From the NCBI GenBank assembly GCA_017398685.1, contig JAFQFH010000074.1, positions 1-36,433 of the forward strand: DNA of 36,433 nucleotides. The letters run 5' to 3'. Within the stretch, counting starts at the first letter, position 1. Every line of letters starts with the position of its first letter. The position numbers and the translations under genes are program-made. The DNA comes from Oscillospiraceae bacterium. Its GTDB lineage: Bacteria > Bacillota > Clostridia > Oscillospirales > Oscillospiraceae. Of this stretch, positions 26,728-35,972 are shown piece after piece. A model generated the notes under the pieces. It had not been told where the DNA came from, ran no database searches, and worked only from the letters and a program-made list of their open reading frames with translations.

Positions 26728-27939
26728 ATGAATATTGAGATACGGGAGATAATCGCCGCACAGGAGCGGCTCAGACCCATACTGCACCGGACGGAGCTGG
26801 ACCTTTCCTCCACCTATTCAGCCATGACCGGCGGGCAGATATATCTTAAATGCGAAAACAGGCAGAAAACCGGCTCATTCAAGATACGCGGTGCCAGCAA
26901 CAAGCTGGCTGCCATGGTGGAGCGGGGCAAGGTTTGCCCGGTGGTGGCATCCTCTGCGGGAAACCACGCTCAGGGCGTGGCTTATGCGGCAAAGAAGCTC
27001 AACATCCCCGCCACCATTGTCATGCCCAAGGCCGCGCCCATTGCCAAGGTGCAGGCTACCGAGGGCTATGGGGCTAAGGTGGTGCTGGCTGGTGACTGCT
27101 ATGACGATGCCTATGCCGAGGCCTGCCGGATATGCCGGGAAGAGGGCGCAGAGTTTTTGCATCCCTACAATGATGTGGACGTTATAGCCGGTCAGGGCAC
27201 ACTGGGGCTTGAGATAATATCCGAGCTTTCCGATGTGGACATAGTGATCGTCCCCGCAGGCGGCGGCGGTCTTCTGGCGGGTGTGGCCTGCGCCATAAAG
27301 CAGCTCAAGCCCCATGTGAAGGTCTACGGCGTTCAGGCCGAGGGCGCAGACGCTATCGCACAAAGCTACAGGGAAAAGCGGCAGGTCTGCACCGACAGCG
27401 TTGCCACCATTGCCGACGGTATCGCCGTGAAAGCGCCCGGCGATATCACAGTGGAGCTTATAAACAAGTACGCAGACGGGGTCGTGACTGTCACTGACTC
27501 CGAGATATCCGAGGCTATCCTCCTTCTGATGGAGCGCAGCAAGCAAATAGTGGAGCCTGCCGGCGCCACTCCCCTTGCCGCCGTTCTGAACGACAAGATA
27601 GATGTGAAGGGCAAAAAGGTTGTATGCGTCATGTCCGGCGGCAACATAGATGTGAGTTTCGTGCAGTGCATCATCGAGCGCGGTCTTGTGGCAAGACACA
27701 GGCGCATGCGCTTTACCGTGACCCTTGCGGACAGACCCGGCAGCCTTGTGCAGATGCTCAACATCCTTGCCGAGTCCAGCGCAAACGTTCTGACCGTGGA
27801 GCACGATAAGCTGAACATGGAGCTTAACCCCAACGAGACTACTGTACACGTAGCCTGCGAAGTGGGCGGGCTGGAGCACGGCAGGCTGGTGCTGGAAAAG
27901 CTCAAATCCAAGGGATACAAAACGGTACAATATTCATAA
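26728..27939 (+). CDS. ilvA: Threonine ammonia-lyase (threonine dehydratase)
   Basis: A 403-residue PLP enzyme (EC 4.3.1.19) that deaminates threonine to 2-oxobutanoate, for isoleucine synthesis or catabolism. The PLP lysine is K52 in QKTGSFKIRGAS; the phosphate-binding glycine loop is VPAGGGGLLAG. The C-terminal part (from about residue 325) is one ACT domain (RMRFTVTLADRPGSLVQML), so the length and layout match the short one-ACT form rather than the 500-residue E. coli IlvA with two regulatory domains. Start has AAAGGA nine bases upstream. It converges with glyA, another enzyme of threonine/glycine/serine metabolism, over a shared terminator. Confidence 0.94.
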   Translation: MNIEIREIIAAQERLRPILHRTELDLSSTYSAMTGGQIYLKCENRQKTGSFKIRGASNKLAAMVERGKVCPVVASSAGNHAQGVAYAAKKLNIPATIVMPKAAPIAKVQATEGYGAKVVLAGDCYDDAYAEACRICREEGAEFLHPYNDVDVIAGQGTLGLEIISELSDVDIVIVPAGGGGLLAGVACAIKQLKPHVKVYGVQAEGADAIAQSYREKRQVCTDSVATIADGIAVKAPGDITVELINKYADGVVTVTDSEISEAILLLMERSKQIVEPAGATPLAAVLNDKIDVKGKKVVCVMSGGNIDVSFVQCIIERGLVARHRRMRFTVTLADRPGSLVQMLNILAESSANVLTVEHDKLNMELNPNETTVHVACEVGGLEHGRLVLEKLKSKGYKTVQYS

Positions 27940-27973
27940 AAAATCCGGAGAGGACGAACCTCTCCGGATTTTT
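27938..27973. terminator. Bidirectional terminator between ilvA and glyA
   Basis: AAAAATCCGGAGAGG and CCTCTCCGGATTTTT pair around ACGAA; it ends both converging genes. Confidence 0.92.
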
Positions 27974-27982
27974 GCACATTAT

Positions 27983-29224
27983 TCACATTTCGGGGTAGAG
28001 GGGGAACTGGCGGCAAAGAGCGATGCTCTGTTCCTTTACCTCATCAACAGCAGCCTCGCCCTCGCGGAGAAGACGCACTATCATGTCGCCTATCTGACGC
28101 ATTTCAGCTTCCTTCATGCCGCGGGTAGTGACGGCGGGAGAGCCGAAGCGCATGCCGGAGGTGAGCTTGACGGACATTTTGTCAAAGGGGATGGCGTTTT
28201 TATTGGCGGTGATGTTGGCTCTGTCCAGAAGCTCCTGAACTTCCATACCGGTCTTGCCCATGCTCATGACATCGGCCAGCATCAGGTGGTTATCGGTGCC
28301 GCCGGATACAAGGCGGACACCGCCCTTCTGAAGCTGATCGGCCAGAGCCGCGGCGTTGAGCACGATCTGGTGCTGATAGTCCTTGAACTGGGGAGTAAGC
28401 GCCTCGCCGAAGCACACGGCCTTGGCAGCGATGGTGTGCATGAGAGGGCCGCCCTGAGTGCCGGGGAAAACGGCGCTGTTTATCTTCTTTTTAAGCTCCT
28501 CAGTGCACAAAATCAGTGCGCCCCGGGGGCCGCGAAGGGTCTTATGGGTGGTAGTGGTGACTACGTGGGCATAGGGTACGGGATTGGGGTGCTCACCGGC
28601 TGCCACAAGGCCCGCAATATGGGCCATATCGACCATCAGGTATGCGCCTACGTTGTCTGCAATTTCACGCATACGGGCAAAGTCAATGACTCTGGAATAG
28701 GCGCTGGCACCGGCGATAATGAGCTTGGGCTGGGTTTCCTCAGCTGCGCGCTGCACAGCGTCATAGTCCAGCATTTCGGTAGTTTCATCCACGCCGTAGA
28801 AGCAGGCGTTGAAGTACTTGCCGGAGATGGAGGCCTTGGAGCCGTGGGTCAGGTGGCCGCCATGGTCAAGGTTCATACCGAGGATAGTGTCACCCGGCTT
28901 TAAAAGGGCAAGGTAGACCGCCACATTGGCCTGAGAGCCGGAATGGGGCTGAACGTTGGCATGCTCTGCGCCGAAAAGAGCCTTTGCCCGCTGGATGGCC
29001 AGATTTTCCACCTCGTCCACGTACTGGCAGCCGCCATAGTATCTGGCTGCGGGATAGCCCTCGGCGTACTTGTTGGTCAGGTGGCTGCCCATGGCCTCAA
29101 GCACTGCGGGGCTGACAAAGTTTTCAGAGGCAATAAGCTCGATATGGTCGCGCTGGCGCTCAAGCTCCCGCATCATGGCCTCGTAAACGGCTGCATCCTG
29201 TTTTCTGACGGCTTCGTAGCTCAT
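27983..29224 (-). CDS. glyA: Serine hydroxymethyltransferase
   Basis: A 413-residue PLP enzyme (EC 2.1.2.1) that interconverts serine and glycine while charging tetrahydrofolate with one carbon. Diagnostic segments are [38 protein letters not shown], the PLP loop [13 protein letters not shown] and the Schiff-base lysine in [13 protein letters not shown] near residue 228. Full length, cytoplasmic. ATG has GGAGG eight bases upstream, and a consensus promoter lies at 29260-29288. Monocistronic. Confidence 0.97.
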   Translation of the reverse strand: MSYEAVRKQDAAVYEAMMRELERQRDHIELIASENFVSPAVLEAMGSHLTNKYAEGYPAARYYGGCQYVDEVENLAIQRAKALFGAEHANVQPHSGSQANVAVYLALLKPGDTILGMNLDHGGHLTHGSKASISGKYFNACFYGVDETTEMLDYDAVQRAAEETQPKLIIAGASAYSRVIDFARMREIADNVGAYLMVDMAHIAGLVAAGEHPNPVPYAHVVTTTTHKTLRGPRGALILCTEELKKKINSAVFPGTQGGPLMHTIAAKAVCFGEALTPQFKDYQHQIVLNAAALADQLQKGGVRLVSGGTDNHLMLADVMSMGKTGMEVQELLDRANITANKNAIPFDKMSVKLTSGMRFGSPAVTTRGMKEAEMRQIGDMIVRLLREGEAAVDEVKEQSIALCRQFPLYPEM

Positions 29225-29259
29225 TTTTATCCTCCGTATGTTTCCACAAAATCCATGAC

Positions 29260-29288
29260 ATTATATCTTTATCGCCTGTTTTCGTCAA
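29260..29288 (-). promoter_or_regulatory. glyA promoter
   Basis: On the minus strand TTGACG (29283-29288) and TATAAT (29260-29265) are 17 bases apart, close to the consensus. Confidence 0.8.
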
Positions 29289-29311
29289 GGAAAGTAAAAA
29301 ATTATTACAGT

Positions 29312-31672
29312 TTATTTATATTGTGACAAATAATTTTCCACGGCCTGCTCAACGATGGCGGCAGTTGCCTCTGCGCCCCGCTGTGCTTCAAAGTAGAGAC
29401 GTGAAGCGTTGACCACCACGTCCGCAAGTTCGGTATTGGTACATTTAATCTTTTCACTGCCCGTAAGGACTTCTCTCAACTGCTCTGCCTGAGCCTCAGT
29501 AAGCGAGCGAAAGCTGCGGACACCCAGCACCGTTCCCATGTGGCCCTGGGGAAGCTCGGTGCTGTTCCCTTCCTCATCGACTATGAGCTCCCCTTCTTCA
29601 TCCTGAAGATAGTCCGGAGACATGGCTTTTTCGAGGGAGGCTTCAAAGGCATTTATGTTTGTGGGAAAGGCCCACTGGCTCTGCTGGGCCTCATTTGTGA
29701 GAAAGCTTCTGACAAAGCTCCACGCGCTGTCCTTATCGGTGCAGCTGCGGCTTATGGCAAGGCCGCCCCATACATCCAGTACATTGCCAGCGGAGCCATC
29801 CCATGTGGGATAGCCGATGTAGCTTAGGTCTCCGCCAAAATAGATGCTGTTATAAAAAATCTCCTCTATGCTGAAAAGAGAGGTGCGAAGCAGCATTTGT
29901 CTGTCCTGAAGCAGCCGGTTTTCCACTATATCCGCGTCCGACCAGTCATAAGTGTCCCAGTTGAAGTAATCCGGAAAGCTGCCTGCGAACTCAAGAAGGG
30001 CAATGAAGTTTTCGTTTTCAAAGTCCGCCGTCAGTTCAGACCAGTTTACATAATTATTCAATTCCATTGCCAGACCGGTCCGGAGTATGTCCTCGGAGGT
30101 GATGTACACTTCAAAGGGCTCACAGCCTGCCGGCATTAGGGCGAGAGCCTCATAATAGTCCTTATAGCTCCAGCCGGGATTTGCGCCGTGGCGCTGGGCG
30201 GAGCCCAGCACAGTGTCCACGGAGAAGCTGCTGCCGATGGCGCAAAGCTCGCCTTCACACTCATAGGCGGAGAGCACATTGGCAAAAAAGCTGTCCCTGC
30301 TCAGTTCATCGTCCTTCTCAAGATACTCGTTCAGGTCTTCAAGATAGCCTTTTCTGTGGAGGAGATGGTGATTGAAGCCGCCAAGATCCAGAATATCCGG
30401 CATATTGCCGGAGAGAAGCTCTATCATGGCCCTGCCCTTCTGGCCCTCGGTCTGAAAGTCAAAGCGCAGGGAATAGTCCTCAAGCTTAATGCAGCAGGGC
30501 GCATCGCTGCGGTTGAACAGGACTATATTTTCAACAAGTCTGTAGTCCGGTGCGGCGCTGCCCAGTGTGAGTGTCTTTTTCGCCGGGATCTCATTCTGGG
30601 GATAGATATAGGCTGCATAGTTCCTGTAGCTTTCACCCTCCGGGTCTGACTCATTGAAAATGCAGCGGACAACTCCGTCCGCCCCTATCCTCACATCAGA
30701 AATGGTCGTCGGGTTGATGCCGCAGGACAGCCAGTTGAAAAGCTCGGTGCTTTCGCCGCTTTCAAAGTCAAAACAATAAAAGGATGTGCCCCATGAATAG
30801 CCTGCATCCAGCTCACCGCTGCCAAGTGAAAAATACATGGTGTCCCCGGGAACGGAGACTGTACGCTCTATCTCCATCTTTTCAGCGTCAACAAAATGGA
30901 GAAGCTGGCTGTCATCCTCGGTATAGCACAAAACTGCCAGAGCTCCTTCGTCACTTTTCAGCACAGAGCGCACATAGCCGCCAAACTCAAGCCGGCCCCG
31001 CTCCTCGCCCTTGAGAGAATAGGCGCGAAGCTGCTTTTGCTCCGTCACGAGAAGATCGCCGCTGCTGCTTAAAACAAGCTCATCGGCGTAGATATTCTCC
31101 CCTTCTCCAAGCATCAGTTCATTGCAGCTGAGCTCTTTGCCGTTTTTATCCAGAGTGCGGATATAAATTTTTCGCAAGTAATCATCAAAGGCCGTGCCGT
31201 ACTCATCACGCCGCTGCCCTGCACCCGCGTACCATGACATATAAACGCTCTCCACGCTTATAAGGCCGCCTTTTTCATTCTCCACAAGACCAAGTATCTC
31301 ATTGGTGGCATAAAATGAAGGCAGGGTGCGTATATCCTCGGGTATCTCCACAGGCTTATACTCATCAAGCTGTCTGACTGAGCCCTCAGATAAGTTTACA
31401 TAATATATGGCCGTGGAGTATTCCCCGCCCATATCGGCGTCACTTACGCTGTAGCCCACACTGTAGTAGCCCTCATCGGTGCTGGCCCTGCTGCCCAGGT
31501 ACTGCTGCATATCCCCGGCAAGCTCTTCAAAGCGAGCCATATAGCTTATGGGTAAGGGCGCTTCCGTGGCTGCCGGTTCGGGGGCAGGCTCAGGAGCGGA
31601 TGCGCAGCCTGCAAGGGAAAAGACCAGCCCAAGGCATAAAAGCAGGGCCAGATATTCAGTTGATTTTTTCAT
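29312..31672 (-). CDS. Solute-binding-like lipoprotein with N-terminal propeller-like region
   Basis: A 786-residue lipoprotein (signal MKKSTEYLALLLCLGLVFSLAGC, lipobox LAGC). Residues about 40-390 are beta-rich and repetitive, with short blade-like units (for example ADELVLSSSGDLLVTEQKQL and SDVRIGADGVVRCIFN), suggesting a beta-propeller. Residues about 390-780 look like an extracellular type-1 solute-binding domain of the sugar group: NMPDILDLGGFNHHLLHRKGYLEDL and VWGGLAISRSCTDKDSAWSFVRSFL are typical. No ABC permease or ATPase is adjacent, so it may serve as a sensor or surface binder. It follows galM by 54 bases in the same direction and is probably cotranscribed; GGAGGAG precedes the ATG. 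Ligand unknown. Confidence 0.75.
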   Translation of the reverse strand: MKKSTEYLALLLCLGLVFSLAGCASAPEPAPEPAATEAPLPISYMARFEELAGDMQQYLGSRASTDEGYYSVGYSVSDADMGGEYSTAIYYVNLSEGSVRQLDEYKPVEIPEDIRTLPSFYATNEILGLVENEKGGLISVESVYMSWYAGAGQRRDEYGTAFDDYLRKIYIRTLDKNGKELSCNELMLGEGENIYADELVLSSSGDLLVTEQKQLRAYSLKGEERGRLEFGGYVRSVLKSDEGALAVLCYTEDDSQLLHFVDAEKMEIERTVSVPGDTMYFSLGSGELDAGYSWGTSFYCFDFESGESTELFNWLSCGINPTTISDVRIGADGVVRCIFNESDPEGESYRNYAAYIYPQNEIPAKKTLTLGSAAPDYRLVENIVLFNRSDAPCCIKLEDYSLRFDFQTEGQKGRAMIELLSGNMPDILDLGGFNHHLLHRKGYLEDLNEYLEKDDELSRDSFFANVLSAYECEGELCAIGSSFSVDTVLGSAQRHGANPGWSYKDYYEALALMPAGCEPFEVYITSEDILRTGLAMELNNYVNWSELTADFENENFIALLEFAGSFPDYFNWDTYDWSDADIVENRLLQDRQMLLRTSLFSIEEIFYNSIYFGGDLSYIGYPTWDGSAGNVLDVWGGLAISRSCTDKDSAWSFVRSFLTNEAQQSQWAFPTNINAFEASLEKAMSPDYLQDEEGELIVDEEGNSTELPQGHMGTVLGVRSFRSLTEAQAEQLREVLTGSEKIKCTNTELADVVVNASRLYFEAQRGAEATAAIVEQAVENYLSQYK

Positions 31673-31725
31673 AAAAACTCCTCCAATATCCAGCCCTTAA
31701 TAGTATTCAATTTATTATTCTGGTA

Positions 31726-32634
31726 TTACTTGTCAGAAAACTTGAAGCTTGCCCAGCCGTGGAACTTTTCACCGGCTCTGAGAGTGGCAGAGGGGAAATG
31801 AGGCTTGTTGGGGCTGTCGGGATATAATTCCGGCTCGATGGCAAGGCCCTCATTGACCCGGTGGGGTGCGGGGAGGGCAGAGCCTGTATAAAGCTGCATG
31901 GCGGGGAAGTCAGTATAAAGATCCATGCGGATGTCACCGGCCTCAACTGTGCAGGCGTGCTCGCCGTTGAGCACAAAGCAGTCGTCAAAATTGCAGCCGA
32001 CCTTGCGCATTGCGGAAAAATCAAAGTCACCGGTTGCGGGGAGCAGAGTGCCGGTGGGGATGAGGCCCGCGTCCACTTCAAGGTGGGCGCCGCTGTTTAT
32101 CCACATCTCATGCTCCAGAACGTTGCCGCCGTCCAGATTGAAATAGAGATGGGAAGTGGGGGCATAGACCGTGTCAGCATCGGAAAGGCCATCAAAGTCC
32201 ATACGCAGGGTGCTGCCCTCAATGGTGTAGGTAACGCCTGCGGTCAGGTTGCCGGGAAAACCATTGTCCCCGTCAGGAGAGAAAATGTACATTCTGAGAG
32301 AATTTTCGCTGAGCACTTCCGCTGTCCACTTGCGCTTGTCGTAGGACAGGGGGCCGCCGTGGAGCTGGTTTACGCCCTCGTTTGCGGGGAGAATATACTC
32401 CACACCGTTGAGAGTGAAGCGGGAGTTGCCTATACGGTTTGCATAGCGGCCTATGGCAGCATTCACAAAAGCAGTACCGTCCAGATAGCTCTGGGCATCA
32501 GCATAGTTGAGAACCGTCTCCCGTCCCTTGTACTTGAGGCTGTAAACCGTGGCGCCAAGCGTTATGACGCAGATTTCAAGATATTCGTTCCCGAAGGTAT
32601 AGGCTTCATAGCCGAAAAAATTATCCATTTTCAT
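31726..32634 (-). CDS. Aldose 1-epimerase (mutarotase) family protein
   Basis: A 302-residue galactose-mutarotase-like enzyme. The beta-sandwich motifs are visible: GRYANRIGNSRFTLNG, then NQLHGGP with His92, PTSHLYFNL with the second catalytic His, and the Glu of LAIEPELYPDSPN (E267), which is the catalytic base. It interconverts alpha- and beta-anomers of aldoses such as glucose or galactose; substrate choice cannot be told from sequence. Start ATG is downstream of GGGGG. It heads a two-gene unit with the sugar-binding-like lipoprotein and has a promoter with a palindromic operator at +1, so it is likely under a sugar-responsive repressor. Confidence 0.92.
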   Translation of the reverse strand: MKMDNFFGYEAYTFGNEYLEICVITLGATVYSLKYKGRETVLNYADAQSYLDGTAFVNAAIGRYANRIGNSRFTLNGVEYILPANEGVNQLHGGPLSYDKRKWTAEVLSENSLRMYIFSPDGDNGFPGNLTAGVTYTIEGSTLRMDFDGLSDADTVYAPTSHLYFNLDGGNVLEHEMWINSGAHLEVDAGLIPTGTLLPATGDFDFSAMRKVGCNFDDCFVLNGEHACTVEAGDIRMDLYTDFPAMQLYTGSALPAPHRVNEGLAIEPELYPDSPNKPHFPSATLRAGEKFHGWASFKFSDK

Positions 32635-32663
32635 AACAGTTTCCCCCTTTGAGTAACTTTATT

Positions 32664-32709
32664 TTTGTCTTAATAGACAAAGTATATCGCCATTCCATCT
32701 GAAAATCAA
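32664..32709 (-). promoter_or_regulatory. Promoter of the aldose epimerase gene with palindromic operator
   Basis: On the minus strand TTGATT (32704-32709) and TATACT (32681-32686) are 17 bases apart. TTTGTCT-TAAT-AGACAAA (32664-32681), a perfect 7-bp palindrome, covers the predicted start site and touches the -10 box, where a repressor would block transcription. Confidence 0.7.
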
Positions 32710-32790
32710 GTGCAGTATTTTGTATATATCCCAAAACTTGTTTCTTTGTTCATTTAAATTAGTTGAAAATTCTGTGCATATTTACTACTG

Positions 32791-32817
32791 TTGCAAGAGA
32801 AAACATTGTAGTATAAT
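32791..32817 (+). promoter_or_regulatory. gdhA promoter
   Basis: TATAAT at 32812-32817 is perfect. TTGCAA (32791-32796) gives a 15-base spacer, or TGTTGC two bases earlier gives 17. The leader to the ATG is about 75 bases. Confidence 0.5.
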
Positions 32818-32869
32818 TCTACCATAAAAAAGTACATTAGCGACAGCCAGCCGGATTATGCACTGATAA

Positions 32870-34249
<1,380 letters not shown>

Positions 34250-34271
34250 TAAAAGTTTAATAGCGATTACG

Positions 34272-34305
34272 GGCACAGCAGTTTATCTGCTGTGCCTTTT
34301 GTATT
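34272..34305 (+). terminator. gdhA terminator
   Basis: GGCACAGCAG and CTGCTGTGCC pair around TTTAT, followed by TTTTGTATTTTG. Confidence 0.9.
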
Positions 34306-34398
34306 TTGTGTGATAAAAGAGAAAAACAAGGGGTAGCTTAACAGTCCATTGACGGTTAACTCTCGTTGCCGTAGAATGTTGGGCAGAGGTGAAGCGGT

Positions 34399-35403
34399 GT
34401 GACTGACAAAAAAACTTTCGGTTCGTTCATAAAAATCAAACGAACCGAGAAAAATTATTCGCAAAAAGATTTGGCAGAAATGCTGTTTGTTACAGAAGGC
34501 GCGGTGAGTAAGTGGGAGCGTGGGGTTTCCTACCCTGACATTACTTTGATTTCCGATATTTGTCGCGTCCTTGATATCAGTGAACACGAACTGGTCACCG
34601 CTTCAACAGACACGGACACAAGGAAGATGAAACAGGAGGCGCGAAAATTCCATGTAATTCGCAGCACATGGATTCAGGTTCCGACTATAGCCTATTCTAT
34701 TGCGCTGATTATTTGTTTTATCTGCAATCTGGCTGTTAATCATACGCTTTCCTGGTTTTTTGTGGTATTGGCTGCCTTGATTTGTGCCTATACCTTTGTG
34801 CCCACAGTTACTTATCTTTTCAAGTCGAGGAAGCTGCTTGTCTTTTCCGTTTCAACGTACCTTGCTATTTGCCTGCTTTTGTTCACCTGTGCGGTATACA
34901 CCAATGGCCTATCCTGGTTCTTAACCGCCTGTATCGGGGTTTTGATGGGCTATGTGCTGTTGTTTGTGCCTATTCTTTTATCAAATGGCAAGTATTCTCG
35001 CTATAAGTTTGTAATTTCCTTTGCAATAAGCTGTGTTTTAACCCTTGTGCTATTATTGTATGTGCACATCTGGCATCCTTTTAAGCTCATACCTGCGATA
35101 TTGATTACTTGCTATGCTTTTACCCCAGCTATACTCTGCGCCTATATTTGCACACTTCATTTTGATGCTTTTCTCAAGACGGGTATTTGCATCGCTTTAA
35201 GTACCGTTATCTTTTATTTTCTAAGGTATGTTGAGCAATTTTTGTTTGGCACGAATGAAAATTACTATCGAGTGAATTTTTACGACTGGGAACAGTGCTT
35301 AAGCGGAAATATACACTTGATTTGTTTTATATCGCTTCTGCTTATAAGCGCTGTTTTTATTGCAGCGGGAATTTTCAGAATCAGTAAAAACAAAAAAAGT
35401 TAA
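34399..35403 (+). CDS. XRE-family regulator with multi-spanning membrane domain
   Basis: A 334-residue protein starting at GTG 34399 (AGGTGA six bases upstream). Residues about 8-65 are an HTH_3 domain: FIKIKRTEKNYSQKDLAEML with the recognition helix TEGAVSKWERGVSYPDI and ISDICRVLDIS. From about residue 95 there are eight or so hydrophobic helices, so the DNA-binding domain is tethered to the membrane. Such fusions are common in Firmicutes and are thought to act as sensors of membrane stress or drugs, but no ligand is visible. The coding sequence is more AT-rich than gdhA and its neighbours, so it may have been acquired horizontally. No partner gene is adjacent. Confidence 0.85.
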   Translation: MTDKKTFGSFIKIKRTEKNYSQKDLAEMLFVTEGAVSKWERGVSYPDITLISDICRVLDISEHELVTASTDTDTRKMKQEARKFHVIRSTWIQVPTIAYSIALIICFICNLAVNHTLSWFFVVLAALICAYTFVPTVTYLFKSRKLLVFSVSTYLAICLLLFTCAVYTNGLSWFLTACIGVLMGYVLLFVPILLSNGKYSRYKFVISFAISCVLTLVLLLYVHIWHPFKLIPAILITCYAFTPAILCAYICTLHFDAFLKTGICIALSTVIFYFLRYVEQFLFGTNENYYRVNFYDWEQCLSGNIHLICFISLLLISAVFIAAGIFRISKNKKS

Positions 35404-35439
35404 ATTGCAGAGCTTTCTGCAATGATATGGTATTCTAAA

Positions 35440-35490
35440 GGTTCCCTCTGACGAGGGAGCTGTCAGCGAAGCTGACTGAGGGAGAGAGTT
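35440..35490 (+). repeat. Left palindromic repeat framing the DUF559 gene
   Basis: The repeat has TCCCTC-TGAC-GAGGGA (35443-35458), then the hairpin GTCAGC-GAA-GCTGAC (35462-35476), then TGAGGGAGAGA. The DUF559 gene, on the other strand, ends inside it; its last codons (LSLSQLR and stop) are read from the repeat. The stretch is followed by unrelated gene sequence. Confidence 0.75.
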
Positions 35491-35831
35491 TTAACAGCCA
35501 AATCTATATGTTCACACACAGCGCTGAAATTTCGGTCAATGTCCAGATTGCAAATGCGCAATACTGTTAACTTCATTTCTTCTAATTCTTCCGTGCGCCG
35601 TTTGTCCTTTTCGGTCTGCTGTTCAGTATAGTGGCCGCCACCATCAAGCTCAACTATCAATTTTGCCTTTGCACAGTAAAAATCCGCAATATAATTACCG
35701 ATAGCCTTTTGCCGTTGAAATCGCACCGGATAATTCCTCAAAAAATCATACCACAACTTTCGTTCCCACGGTGTCATGTTTTTTCTTAATGTCTTTGAAA
35801 GAGGAATATTTGCTTTATTATATTCTTTCAT
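35463..35831 (-). CDS. DUF559 / Vsr-like endonuclease-fold protein
   Basis: A 122-residue protein of the DUF559 family, a small PD-(D/E)xK-type fold related to very-short-patch-repair (Vsr) nucleases. The order is NIPLSKTLRKNMTPWERKLWY (35-residue leading helix and W), then RFQRQKAIGNYIADFYCAKA and KLIVELDGGGHY with the conserved E-x-D/His; the rest is helical. I start it at ATG 35831, just after GGAGGGAGAGAAC, a ribosome binding site that belongs to the repeat; an in-frame TTG six codons earlier is less likely. Activity is unproven; it could be a nuclease of a mobile repeat. It lies between two inverted repeats that supply its RBS and stop. Confidence 0.8.
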   Translation of the reverse strand: MKEYNKANIPLSKTLRKNMTPWERKLWYDFLRNYPVRFQRQKAIGNYIADFYCAKAKLIVELDGGGHYTEQQTEKDKRRTEELEEMKLTVLRICNLDIDRNFSAVCEHIDLAVKTLSLSQLR

Positions 35832-35895
35832 GTTCTCTCCCTCCGTCAAAAATCAGAGATTTTTGCCACCTCCCTCGTCAGAGGGAGGCACTGGT
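35831..35895 (-). repeat. Right palindromic repeat framing the DUF559 gene
   Basis: Read inward on the minus strand: TCCCTC-TGAC-GAGGGA (35871-35886), the hairpin AAAAATC-TCT-GATTTTT (about 35848-35864), then GGAGGGAGAGAA, which is the ribosome binding site of the DUF559 gene. It is the inverted counterpart of 35440-35490, with a different inner hairpin. Confidence 0.75.
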
Positions 35896-35972
35896 GCGAT
35901 GCAGGACAGTTCAATGCACGATAGACCGAAGGATGTGGGAAGCTTATCCTTATCAGTCCGACAAATTGGAAT

